A DNA stretch of 22,474 nucleotides from Mxb001 sp964537955 (GCA_964537955.1 CAZICY010000027.1:1-22474); one strand, 5' to 3'; shown: positions 15,561 through 22,314, numbered from the stretch's first letter. Translations and numbers: made by a program. The notes: generated from the sequence alone by a model not told the origin.

Positions 15561-15566
15561 CCGTGA
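15531..15566 (+). repeat. 17-bp direct repeat, period 19, before the ribosome site
   Basis: Two identical 17-bp copies, at 15531-15547 and 15550-15566, each beginning CCGGAGACGG and ending CCGTGA. Each contains the GAGA-loop hairpin described for the leader. The second copy runs into the AAAGGGAG ribosome site (15566-15573) of the first operon gene. Confidence 0.85.
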
Positions 15567-15578
15567 AAGGGAGTGGCA

Positions 15579-16168
15579 ATGAAGCAGACCAAGAAGATGA
15601 TGGTGGCCGCCGCCGCGGCGGTGGGCGCCGTCGCAGGCGGCGTCGTCGCGCTGGCCAATGTCCCGGTCGGGGCCGCACCCGAGCCCACCGCGCAGGCGGT
15701 CGTGGCGTCGTCGATGCCGAGCCCATCGGATCCCGCCGAGGCCGCCGAGCGCGCGCTCCTGGAGGAGCAGATCGCCAAGTCCCAGCGGGCTTTGGATCGT
15801 CTGGCCACATCGTCGCCCACCGCCGCGGCCGTCGTTGCGAGCGGCGAGGTCGAGGCCGTTCAAGGCGGTGCGGCCCAGGGCGGCAGCGGCGGCAACGCGG
15901 ATGCGTCCGCCTCCGCCGCGCAGCCGTCGAGCGACACCTGGACCGGATCGTCGGGCAGCGGCGCCGGCGACGAGGAGTACGACGAGGGCGAGGAGTACGA
16001 CGAGGNNNNNNNNNNNNNNNNNNNNNNNNNNNNNNNNNNNNNNNNNNNNNNNNNNNNNNNNNNNNNNNNNNNNNNNNNNNNNNNNNNNNNNNNNNNNNNN
16101 NNNNNGACGAGGGCGAGGAGTACGACGAGGACGAAGACGAGGACGAGGGCGAGGACGACGATGACTAG
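15579..16168 (+). CDS. Small exported protein with DTWTGSSG motif and acidic repeat tail (spans assembly gap)
   Basis: First gene of the redox operon. ATG at 15579 is five bases after AAAGGGAG. A Sec-type signal segment (about 1-33) is followed by a charged helix (about 51-79, containing ALLEEQIAKSQRALDRLA), a Gly/Ala/Ser linker, DTWTGSSG at 119-126 and then an acidic tail of DEGEEY hexapeptide repeats. The 100-N gap falls inside these repeats. After the gap the same repeat resumes and ends in DEDEDEDEGEDDDD and a TAG at 16166, but in another window frame, because 100 is not the true gap length. I therefore treat it as one gene of unknown total length; a true missing length of 3n+2 bases restores the frame. 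I infer the octapeptide may be an FMN acceptor for the downstream ApbE. No named family is recognised. Confidence 0.7.
15933..15955 (+). repeat. 23-bp exact repeat encoding DTWTGSSG, copy 1
   Basis: The 23 bases encoding this octapeptide in the first exported protein are identical to 16557-16579 in the second, including every synonymous choice. They are in frame in both genes. Confidence 0.95.
15969..16165 (+). repeat. Acidic 18-bp tandem repeat encoding DEGEEY, interrupted by the gap
   Basis: The unit GACGAGGGCGAGGAGTAC is complete at 15981-15998, preceded by a shortened copy (DEEY) at 15969, and is complete again at 16106-16123 directly after the N run. The base before the gap (g at 16005) fits the GGC of a further unit. 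The true copy number is unknown; repeat collapse is the likely cause of the gap. Confidence 0.85.
16006..16105. other. Assembly gap, 100 N
   Basis: Exactly 100 unknown bases, the conventional placeholder for a gap of unknown size. It lies within an in-frame acidic repeat; keeping the gene's frame requires a true length of 3n+2. Confidence 0.99.
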
Positions 16169-16586
16169 GGCGAGAGCCACGCGCGCGAGCTGGTCGGCAG
16201 CGGCGGTGGTCTCGCCCGTGGTGGCGGCGCTTGCGGCGGGCTCGATCCTCTGGGCGGCGGGCAACAACCCCCTTGCCACGGCAGGCGAATCCCCTGCGGC
16301 GGGAACGGTCGCGGCGGCGCAGGTTGCTTCGCCCGCGGTGGCGGCCGAGCCGCTGTCGCTGGATCAGCTGCGCAAGAAGGCCAACAAGCTCGCGCGCGCG
16401 GTGGACAAGGCTCGCAAGGAGGCACGGGCTGCGCGTGAGTCGGGCGCAGTCATCGCATCCGGTGGGTCGACGTGGGTGCCGAGCACGCCGTCAACCCCGG
16501 GTGGCTCGAACGCCCAGGCGGCTCCCGCTCCCGCTCCAGCTCCCGCGCCTGCGGCGGACACCTGGACCGGATCGTCGGGAGGCTGA
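16161..16586 (+). CDS. Second small exported protein ending in DTWTGSSGG
   Basis: A 141-aa protein overlapping the previous gene by eight bases; GAGG within the upstream acidic codons serves as ribosome site. A basic n-region (MTRARATRAS) and a hydrophobic segment (about 12-33) suggest a signal peptide or anchor. A strongly basic helix follows (about 64-94, containing LRKKANKLARAVDKARKEAR), then a Ser/Thr/Pro/Gly linker, an AP repeat (122-131), and the protein ends DTWTGSSGG. The plan matches the upstream protein: signal, charged helix, flexible linker, identical octapeptide. It ends one base before ApbE starts. I infer an FMN-bearing or ApbE-related partner; the basic helix could also bind the acidic tail of the first protein. 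The octapeptide could instead be a remnant of an FMN_bind domain start. No named family recognised. Confidence 0.75.
   Translation: MTRARATRASWSAAAVVSPVVAALAAGSILWAAGNNPLATAGESPAAGTVAAAQVASPAVAAEPLSLDQLRKKANKLARAVDKARKEARAARESGAVIASGGSTWVPSTPSTPGGSNAQAAPAPAPAPAPAADTWTGSSGG
16557..16579 (+). repeat. 23-bp exact repeat encoding DTWTGSSG, copy 2
   Basis: Identical to 15933-15955 and placed at the extreme 3' end of the second exported-protein gene; two further codons (Gly, stop) follow. Confidence 0.95.
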
Positions 16587-16587
16587 T

Positions 16588-17577
16588 GTGACCACCGTGA
16601 CGCAGGACGACGTGATCCATCGCTTCCGCGCGATGGCGAGCGAGGTGACGGTGCGCGTCATCGATCCCTCGAGCGATCCTTCGGACGCGTTCATGAGCGT
16701 GGAGACCATCTTTCGCGATATCGAGCGGACGTGCTCGCGCTTCGACGACAGCAGTGACCTCATGCGTGCCAACGCTCATCCCGATGAGTGGGCTCAGGTC
16801 TCCCCCGCATGCTTCGGGACGATCGAGCTCGCGTTCGCGGCGTACGAACGCACCAATGGTGCCTTCGATCCGCGCGTGCTGCGCACGCTGTGTGCCATGG
16901 GCTACGACCGCTCGCTGAACTTCGCCGCGGGCGATGTCACGACCTCGGCGGGAGAACTGCCGAAGGCCCGGGGCGCCCACGCCTGGCTTCCCGGCTTCGA
17001 TCCGGTGGGCATGCGCGTGCGCCTCGGCGCAGACCCGATCGACCTGGGCGGCATCGGCAAGGGATACGCCGTGCGTTGCGGGATCGAGGCGCTCGCCGGA
17101 ATCGGCCGCGCGGCCCTGGTCGAGGCGGGCGGTGACCTCGCGACCTACGGTGACGGACCGGCGCGCGCCGCCGGGGAGACGCGCGCCTGGCGCGCGGCCG
17201 TCGAGGACCCACGAAAGGTCGACCCGGGCCAGACGGAGCAGCCCATCGCGGTTCTCGACGTCTCCGACGCGGCCGTGGCGACCTCGTCCATCAAGCTCCG
17301 CAGTTGGCGCGCCGGTGACCGCGATGTGCACCACCTCATCGACCCGCGGACAGGACAGCCGGCCGCATCCGGCCTGCTCTGCGTGACGGTCGTCGACGAC
17401 GATCCGGCGTGGGCCGAGGTCTGGACCAAGGCCGCCTTCCTGCAGGGCGCACGCGACATCGCCGCCTTCGTCGAGCAGACCGGACTCGCGGCCCTGTGGG
17501 TCGATGGCAATGGCACGCTCCACAGCAGCGCCTCGCTGCGCGACCGCATCCTCTGGGAGGTCCCCGATGCCCGCTGA
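16588..17577 (+). CDS. apbE: FAD:protein FMN transferase ApbE
   Basis: A 329-aa Mg2+-dependent enzyme that moves FMN from FAD to a Thr or Ser of target proteins through a phosphoester bond. Family blocks are FRAMASEVTVRV near the N-terminus, GAFDPRVLRTL, DLGGIGKGYAV (152-162, cofactor loop), VEAGGDLATYG and HHLIDPRTGQPA (248-259). GTG at 16588 is five bases after GGGAGG. No signal peptide or lipobox is visible, unlike many Gram-negative ApbE proteins, so modification may occur inside the cell before export. Placed after two exported proteins sharing DTWTGSSG and before a heme membrane protein, it most likely modifies a component of this operon. Confidence 0.93.
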   Translation: MTTVTQDDVIHRFRAMASEVTVRVIDPSSDPSDAFMSVETIFRDIERTCSRFDDSSDLMRANAHPDEWAQVSPACFGTIELAFAAYERTNGAFDPRVLRTLCAMGYDRSLNFAAGDVTTSAGELPKARGAHAWLPGFDPVGMRVRLGADPIDLGGIGKGYAVRCGIEALAGIGRAALVEAGGDLATYGDGPARAAGETRAWRAAVEDPRKVDPGQTEQPIAVLDVSDAAVATSSIKLRSWRAGDRDVHHLIDPRTGQPAASGLLCVTVVDDDPAWAEVWTKAAFLQGARDIAAFVEQTGLAALWVDGNGTLHSSASLRDRILWEVPDAR

Positions 17578-18286
17578 TCTGAGCACGACCGTCGTGGAGA
17601 CCACGCCGAGCGTGGGTCGCGGCGTCGCCGTCGGCGCTGTCCTCGGGGTGTCCGCCGGCATCACCGGCGCATTCCTCGGCTACGCCTGGATGATCGCCAC
17701 CGGCGCGGACATGGGCCTGTGGGTCGTCGCCCGCGCGTCGGGCCTGGTCTCCTACCTCCTGCTCACGGCGGTGACGATCGTCGGCCTGCTCCTCGCATGC
17801 CCGCCAAAGTCCGCTGCACGCATTCTCGGAGTCGCCCAGCGGCTGCGCCTGCACGTGCTTCTGGCGATCTTCGCTCTGGTCTTCGTCGTGCTCCACGTGG
17901 TCGTCCTCGCGATCGATCCGTGGGCCGAGGTCGGCTGGTGGGGCGCGCTGGTGCCCTTCGGATCGGCGTACCGACCCCTGCCGGTGACCCTCGGTCTCCT
18001 GGCGTTCTGGTCGGGCCTCATCTCCGGCGCGACCGCCGGGCTCGCCGGCCGCGGTCTCGGTCGCGCGTGGCTTCCCCTGCATCGACTGGCAGCGGCCGGC
18101 TGGGTGCTCGCCTGGCTGCACGCAGTGCTGGCGGGAAGCGACACCGGCGCGTGGATGTGGATGTACGCCGTCAGTGGCGCCATCGTCATCGCACTCGTCG
18201 TGCGTCGGGTCATGGCCCGCACCCCGAAGGACGCTCTCGACGAACTGCGCGAGGAGCGCATGCCCCGTGAGGAGGTGCTCGCATGA
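17567..18286 (+). CDS. Ferric-reductase-like heme-b transmembrane protein
   Basis: A 239-aa polytopic membrane protein with about six helices. Two histidine pairs are spaced as in ferric reductases and NADPH oxidases: H96 and H110 (HX13H) and H172 and H185 (HX12H), enough to hold two b hemes across the bilayer. It lacks the FAD/NAD domain of full-length reductases, so electrons must come from a separate protein; the NuoF-like gene overlapping its end is the obvious candidate. ATG at 17567 lies six bases after GGGAGG and 11 bases inside apbE. Predicted role: carry electrons from cytosolic carriers to an acceptor outside the membrane. Confidence 0.88.
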   Translation: MPADLSTTVVETTPSVGRGVAVGAVLGVSAGITGAFLGYAWMIATGADMGLWVVARASGLVSYLLLTAVTIVGLLLACPPKSAARILGVAQRLRLHVLLAIFALVFVVLHVVVLAIDPWAEVGWWGALVPFGSAYRPLPVTLGLLAFWSGLISGATAGLAGRGLGRAWLPLHRLAAAGWVLAWLHAVLAGSDTGAWMWMYAVSGAIVIALVVRRVMARTPKDALDELREERMPREEVLA

Positions 18287-19479
18287 GCACACTGGACCTT
18301 GGACTCGACCGTGCCCCGGTGACGGAGGCAGATCACCTGCTCCTGTACCCGCTCGTCTACCCGGGCTCGGGTGGCGGCGTGCCGTTGCGCGCTGACGCCG
18401 AGGACCTGCACCTGCACCGTTCGCGCCGCGGGCTCCCGGTGCTCACCGGGAGCGCCTTCGCCGACGCCCTGTCGGACAGCGAGCTCACGGGCCGCGGTGG
18501 AGCGCACGTGCCGGCGTCGTGGAAGCTCACGGCCGCTCGCGATGCGGGCCCCGGCGGCACGGTGGTCATCAACGGCGCTGAGGGCGAGCCCGGGTCGGCC
18601 AAGGACATGGCACTGCTTCAGACGCGCCCTCACCTCGTGCTCGAGGGCGCGCTCGCTGCTGCCGGGGCCATTGGGGCACGCGAGATCGTCATCTGGCTGC
18701 ATGAGTCCGCAGAGGCCAGCCGCGCGTGCATGGCCCAGGCAGTGCGTGAACGCAGCGATGAACTCGATGTGCGCGTGCGCATGCTGCTGGCTCCCGAAGG
18801 CTACGTCGGCGGCGAGGCCTCGTCGGTCATCAGCGCGGTGCGCGGTGGCCCGGCCCTCCCGCAATTCAGCCGCGATCGCGTGCGTCCCTGGGGAGACGGC
18901 CCCGCGGTACTCGTGCACAACGCGGAGACCCACGCGCGGCTGGGACTGCTCGCCCTTGGCGGCAGCCCGGTCGCTACCTCGCTCGTCACCGTCGCCGAGT
19001 CGGCGGCACCACTCGACTTCACGCGCCGCACCGTCCTCGAGACGATCCCTGGAGCGACGTTCGCCGACGTGCTCGGCGCAGCGGGTGCGCCCGAACCCGA
19101 GGCCGTGCTCCTCGGCGGTATGGGCGGCACCTGGGTCCGGTGGTCGGACCTTGCCGGGATGGCCGTCGACCCCTGGGAGCTCCGCGCCCACGGGCTGTCC
19201 CTCGGCGCCGGGATCCTTCACCTCCTCCCGAAGGGCCGCGATGGCCTGGTGGAGAGCGTGGCCATCCTCGATTGGCTCGCCGACCAGTCGGCACGCCAGT
19301 GCGGACCCTGCATCTTCGGCCTGCCGGCACTGGCCGACGCGGTACGCCGTACCGCGCGCGGTCGCGACGGTGGCGAGGCCCGACGCATCAGCGACCTCAT
19401 CTCTGGGCGCGGCGCGTGCCGCCACCCGGATGGGGCTGTGCGCATGGCGATGTCCGCTCAGGAGGTGTTCGGATCATGA
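18283..19479 (+). CDS. NuoF-like NADH dehydrogenase flavoprotein (FMN, SLBB, Fe-S)
   Basis: A 398-aa homologue of the NADH-binding 51-kDa subunit of complex I. FMN/NADH-site blocks are GRGGAHVPASWKL, NGAEGEPGSAKDM, APEGYVGGEASSVISA and HNAETHARL; an SLBB-like segment and a C-terminal Fe-S region follow. Canonical NuoF has C-x2-C-x2-C plus a fourth Cys about 40 residues on; here the first position is Ala337, leaving C340, C343 and C379, with H381 close by. The cluster may be 3Fe-4S or use another ligand. No other nuo gene is nearby. ATG overlaps the upstream and ATGA the downstream gene, so subunits are coupled. Likely oxidises NADH and passes electrons to the ferredoxin or the membrane hemes. 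Confidence 0.88.
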   Translation: MSTLDLGLDRAPVTEADHLLLYPLVYPGSGGGVPLRADAEDLHLHRSRRGLPVLTGSAFADALSDSELTGRGGAHVPASWKLTAARDAGPGGTVVINGAEGEPGSAKDMALLQTRPHLVLEGALAAAGAIGAREIVIWLHESAEASRACMAQAVRERSDELDVRVRMLLAPEGYVGGEASSVISAVRGGPALPQFSRDRVRPWGDGPAVLVHNAETHARLGLLALGGSPVATSLVTVAESAAPLDFTRRTVLETIPGATFADVLGAAGAPEPEAVLLGGMGGTWVRWSDLAGMAVDPWELRAHGLSLGAGILHLLPKGRDGLVESVAILDWLADQSARQCGPCIFGLPALADAVRRTARGRDGGEARRISDLISGRGACRHPDGAVRMAMSAQEVFGS

Positions 19480-19667
19480 GGCTTGGCATCAATCCCGTGG
19501 CGTGTGACGGACTCGGCATGTGCGCGCACAAGGCACCCGACGTCATCCAGCTCGATCCCTGGGGCTACCCCGTCGTGTCGAGCGAGGAACTCGAGGGCCT
19601 GCAAGCCGATCAGGCGAGCCGGGCGATCCGCGCGTGCCCGCGCCAGGCGCTCTTCGCGACGAGCTGA
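19476..19667 (+). CDS. Small ferredoxin, probable [3Fe-4S]
   Basis: A 63-aa electron carrier. The cysteines are C10 and C16 (C-x5-C in ACDGLGMCAHKAPDVI) and C54 in ACPRQA, the three-ligand pattern of actinobacterial [3Fe-4S] ferredoxins such as those serving cytochromes P450; the usual D-x-x-G-Y-P-V-V strand follows. ATG overlaps the NuoF-like stop by four bases, and the gene is the last of the operon. It probably links the NuoF-like protein to the membrane heme protein. No P450 is encoded in the window. Confidence 0.92.
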   Translation: MRLGINPVACDGLGMCAHKAPDVIQLDPWGYPVVSSEELEGLQADQASRAIRACPRQALFATS

Positions 19668-19679
19668 GGCGCCGATGGC

Positions 19680-19955
19680 TCAGTCATCGTCCTCATCGTC
19701 GCGGTCGTTGTCGCCGTGGTCCTCGCCCGCACTGTCGTCGTGGTCGTCCTCGCCGGCAGTCGGAGCTTGGGTGGGCTCGGGGCGAGGGGTGTCCACGTCG
19801 ACGACCGTGTGCGGCATGGGGGCGGGTTCGGACGCCGCCAGGGTCGTCACCGCGGCGCCCACGGCTATGCCGAGGGCCAGGACCGTCGCAAGGATCGCGC
19901 CGACGAGGGCAGGCCGCACGGTCTCAGAGTAGGCGGCGCCTGTGGATTCGATCAC
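19680..19955 (-). CDS. Small single-span membrane protein with acidic, His-containing tail
   Basis: A 91-aa protein. A short N-terminus is followed by one hydrophobic helix (about 15-41), a Pro/Thr-rich linker (TPRPEPTQAPTAG) and an extreme C-terminal tail of Asp, Glu and His (GEDDHDDSAGEDHGDNDRDD and further acids). With the positive-inside rule weak here, topology is uncertain, but an external tail able to bind cations is plausible. It starts with GTG at 19955, is divergent from the two-component system (91 bases between) and convergent with the ferredoxin (12 bases). The location and the acidic tail, like that of the first operon protein, suggest a link to the redox system; this is inference. 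No family recognised. Confidence 0.6.
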   Translation of the reverse strand: MIESTGAAYSETVRPALVGAILATVLALGIAVGAAVTTLAASEPAPMPHTVVDVDTPRPEPTQAPTAGEDDHDDSAGEDHGDNDRDDEDDD

Positions 19956-20046
19956 CGCCTGGGTGAAGTACAGGTAAGGGCTGGCGGCACGGACACACAG
20001 GCTGCTGAACGCCTGCGACCATGGGCGCTGACGGAAGGACTGCAGG

Positions 20047-20709
20047 GTGAAGGTGCTGGTCGTCGAGGACGATCCCGCTGTCGCCGAGCCGCTCCTCGAG
20101 GGATTGCGCCGCCATGGGCTCGATGTCGAGCACGTGGCCTATGCCTCGCAGGCGGTGACGGCAGCGCGCGAGGCCGACGTCGTGCTGCTCGACCTGGGTC
20201 TACCCGATGACGACGGTCTCAACGTGCTGCGGTCACTGCGCGCGACGTGCGAGGTGCCCATCATCATCGTGACAGCGCGCGGCGATGAGACCGATCGCGT
20301 CGTGGGGCTCGAGCTCGGTGCCGATGACTACGTGGTCAAGCCCTTCTCCGTGCGTGAGCTCAGTGCGCGCGTCCGGGCCGTCAGCCGTCGGCGCCGCGTG
20401 GAGGCGAGCCTCGATGCCGGGCGTGTGCGGATCGACCGCTCCCGGCGCCAGGCGGAGTTCGACGGTGTCGCCCTGGACCTCACCGCCAAGGAGTTCGACC
20501 TTCTCGCCGTCCTTGCCGAGGACCCGGGGCGCGTCGTACATCGTCAGGAACTGCTCTCGCGCGTGTGGGACCCCGTCTGGCATGGCTCTGGCAAGACACT
20601 CGACGTGCACGTGTCATCGCTGCGGCGCAAGCTGCCCGATCCGACCGCCATCGAGACGGTGCGCGGCGTGGGCTACCGGCTCGCAGACGAGAGCGGCACG
20701 CGGCGGTGA
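20047..20709 (+). CDS. OmpR/PhoB-family response regulator
   Basis: A 220-aa DNA-binding regulator. The receiver domain has the acidic pair D8/D9, phosphoacceptor D49 in VVLLDLGLPD, T76 in IIIVTARGD and K98 in DDYVVKPF. The C-terminal winged-helix domain shows LDLTAKEFDLLAVLAEDPG, SRVWDPVW and LDVHVSSLRRKL, ending in TVRGVGYRL. GTG at 20047 has GAAGGA seven bases upstream. The stop overlaps the sensor kinase start (GTGA). Its targets are unknown; the neighbouring divergent acidic-tail gene and the redox operon are natural candidates. Confidence 0.95.
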   Translation: MKVLVVEDDPAVAEPLLEGLRRHGLDVEHVAYASQAVTAAREADVVLLDLGLPDDDGLNVLRSLRATCEVPIIIVTARGDETDRVVGLELGADDYVVKPFSVRELSARVRAVSRRRRVEASLDAGRVRIDRSRRQAEFDGVALDLTAKEFDLLAVLAEDPGRVVHRQELLSRVWDPVWHGSGKTLDVHVSSLRRKLPDPTAIETVRGVGYRLADESGTRR

Positions 20710-22082
20710 CTCGGCGACTGGTCCTCGCAATGACGGGGCTCGTGGCGCTCGTCGCCCTGGGCCTCGCGGTCCCCATGGCCGTCATCGTGGATAACGACCA
20801 GCGCGCGGCACTCGTGTCCGACCTCGAGGTCGAGGCGATGACGACGGCGTCGATCCTCGCCTCCCAGCCTGAGTCCGAGTGGCAGGCGACGACCGAGACG
20901 GTGGCGCAGCGCACGGGTGCGCGCGTGGTGGTTGTCGGCACCGATCTCCAGCTCGTCGCGGACTCGGATCAGACCGCCTTGGACAGGTCCTTCGACCGTC
21001 CCGAGATAACGGCTGCCCTCGCCGGTCAGCTGTCGTCGGACGTGCGCTACTCCACGACCCTGGGTGTGGACCTTCGCTACGTCGCCGCACCGGTCGTCAA
21101 GGACGAGCGCATCGTGGCAGCCACGCGGCTGTCGCTGCCCGAGTCCGAGGTAGCCGGCGTCATCCAAAGGACGCGCTGGTCGCTCGTTGCGTTCGTCGCG
21201 GCGGTCGTCGTGGCGGCCGCGCTCATCGCCTGGATCATCGCCTCGTCTATCGCTGGGCCGCTCCAGCGTGTGGCGGAAGTCGCCGAGGAGCTCCCCGACG
21301 ACCTCGAGGCGCGCGCCGACGAGACGAAGGGCCCTCCCGAGGTGCGTGTGGTGGCGCGCACGCTCAATCGCACCGCGGAGCGGCTGGCCCGCCTGCTTCG
21401 CCGTCAGCAGCAGGTGGCGGCGGATGCCTCCCATCACCTGCGCACGCCGCTCACGGGGGTGCGTCTGCGCCTGGAGGCGATCGAGGACACGTCAGTTGAC
21501 GAGGTGATCCAGCGCGATGCCGCCGCGGCGATCTCGGAGGTGGACCGGCTCAATCGCCGGATCGACCAGATCCTCGCGCTGGCCCGCAGTGATGCGGGTC
21601 AGGGCGTAGAGACGGTGGATGCGGGCGCGGTCGCCGCCGACCGGGTCGCGCACGCGGAGGCCGCGGCGGCAGCCCGGGACATCGCGTTGGGAATCGATGT
21701 GGGGACGGATGTCCCCCTGGTCCTGGCGCCGCGCGGTGCGCTCGATCGTGTCGTTGACGAACTCCTCGGCAACGCGCTCGCCTATGCGCGGACGCGGATC
21801 ACGGTGAGCGTGGCGCGAGACGGCACGTCCGTGCGTATCGACGTGGAGGACGACGGACCTGGCATCCCGCAGGACGAGCGCGCTCGGATCTTCGACCGCT
21901 TCACGCGCGGCTCTGCGGCGGCGCCGGGTGGCAGCGGCCTGGGGCTCGCCCTGGTCCGCGAGTCCGCGCTCGCAGCTGGCGGCGACGCCTGGATCGAATC
22001 CGGAGCAGGCGGCGGCCTGCGCCTGTGCACCCGCTGGCCGGCGGTCAGCCGCGATGCAGGCCGAGGTCCCACTCCCCGCTGA
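20706..22082 (+). CDS. Membrane sensor histidine kinase
   Basis: A 458-aa partner of the upstream regulator. It has a first membrane helix (about 4-28), an external sensor region of about 130 residues (29-157) without a recognised domain, a second membrane helix (158-181), a HAMP linker and a dimerisation/phosphoacceptor helix with H243 in ASHHLRTPLTG. The ATPase shows the N box DELLGNALAYA, G1 DVEDDGPGIP, F box IFDRFTRG and G2 GSGLGLAL. Adjacent His residues occupy the H box (SHHLRTP in place of the usual SHELRTP), so the conserved Glu/Asp next to the phosphoacceptor is replaced. The signal is unknown. Its 3' end overlaps the convergent DUF6457 gene by 38 bases. Confidence 0.94.
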   Translation: MTRRLVLAMTGLVALVALGLAVPMAVIVDNDQRAALVSDLEVEAMTTASILASQPESEWQATTETVAQRTGARVVVVGTDLQLVADSDQTALDRSFDRPEITAALAGQLSSDVRYSTTLGVDLRYVAAPVVKDERIVAATRLSLPESEVAGVIQRTRWSLVAFVAAVVVAAALIAWIIASSIAGPLQRVAEVAEELPDDLEARADETKGPPEVRVVARTLNRTAERLARLLRRQQQVAADASHHLRTPLTGVRLRLEAIEDTSVDEVIQRDAAAAISEVDRLNRRIDQILALARSDAGQGVETVDAGAVAADRVAHAEAAAAARDIALGIDVGTDVPLVLAPRGALDRVVDELLGNALAYARTRITVSVARDGTSVRIDVEDDGPGIPQDERARIFDRFTRGSAAAPGGSGLGLALVRESALAAGGDAWIESGAGGGLRLCTRWPAVSRDAGRGPTPR

Positions 22083-22314
22083 GGCGCATGAGCGTGTGCG
22101 CCGCCTCGGCGAACGTGTCATCCCCCGCCTTCGCGACGGCGTAGCCGAGGAGGAATGTCGTGATGGGCGCAGCAGGGCGATCCACGGCGTGAGCGGCATC
22201 GCGCGCGACGTCGAGGAGGAGCTGCGCATCGGCCTCGGGGATCTCCACGCCGAGTTCGGTGGCCAGGGCCTGGCGGGCGACGGCGGTCCACTGGCTGAGG
22301 GGGTCGTGAGTCAT
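22045..22314 (-). CDS. DUF6457 domain protein
   Basis: An 89-aa protein, almost all one small helical domain. The block LLDVARDAAHAVDRPAAPITTFLLGYAV is what I recognise as DUF6457, known in Actinomycetota and sometimes found next to or fused to MobA-like nucleotidyltransferases of molybdenum cofactor synthesis; moeA lies about 7 kb away in this window. I chose ATG at 22314 (AGGA seven bases upstream); the frame is open to 22407, but that would run into the operators of the divergent gene. Function unknown. Confidence 0.8.
   Translation of the reverse strand: MTHDPLSQWTAVARQALATELGVEIPEADAQLLLDVARDAAHAVDRPAAPITTFLLGYAVAKAGDDTFAEAAHTLMRLSGEWDLGLHRG

Noticed and set aside
15528..15566. Mini-ykkC (guanidine-II) riboswitch for the tandem hairpins
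   Set aside because: That class needs ACGR loops; these loops are GAGA.
15375..15863. N-terminal extension of MoeA on the minus strand
   Set aside because: It would overlap the divergent exported-protein gene and adds residues unlike MoeA; GTG at 15374 gives the normal length.
15573..16586. One continuous 337-residue protein across the N gap
   Set aside because: It is read through 100 placeholder bases. The post-gap frame that continues the acidic repeat is a different one, ending at 16168; the frame in question holds a separate gene starting at 16161.
16161..16586. Truncated FMN_bind domain starting at DTWTGSSGG
   Set aside because: Not excluded, but the same octapeptide is followed by an unrelated acidic tail in the upstream gene, and no FMN_bind remnant lies before the ApbE ribosome site. 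Kept only as an alternative.
19664..19683. Bidirectional terminator between the ferredoxin and acidic-tail genes
   Set aside because: CTGAG/CTCAG gives only a 5-bp stem with a 10-base loop and no T tract on either side.
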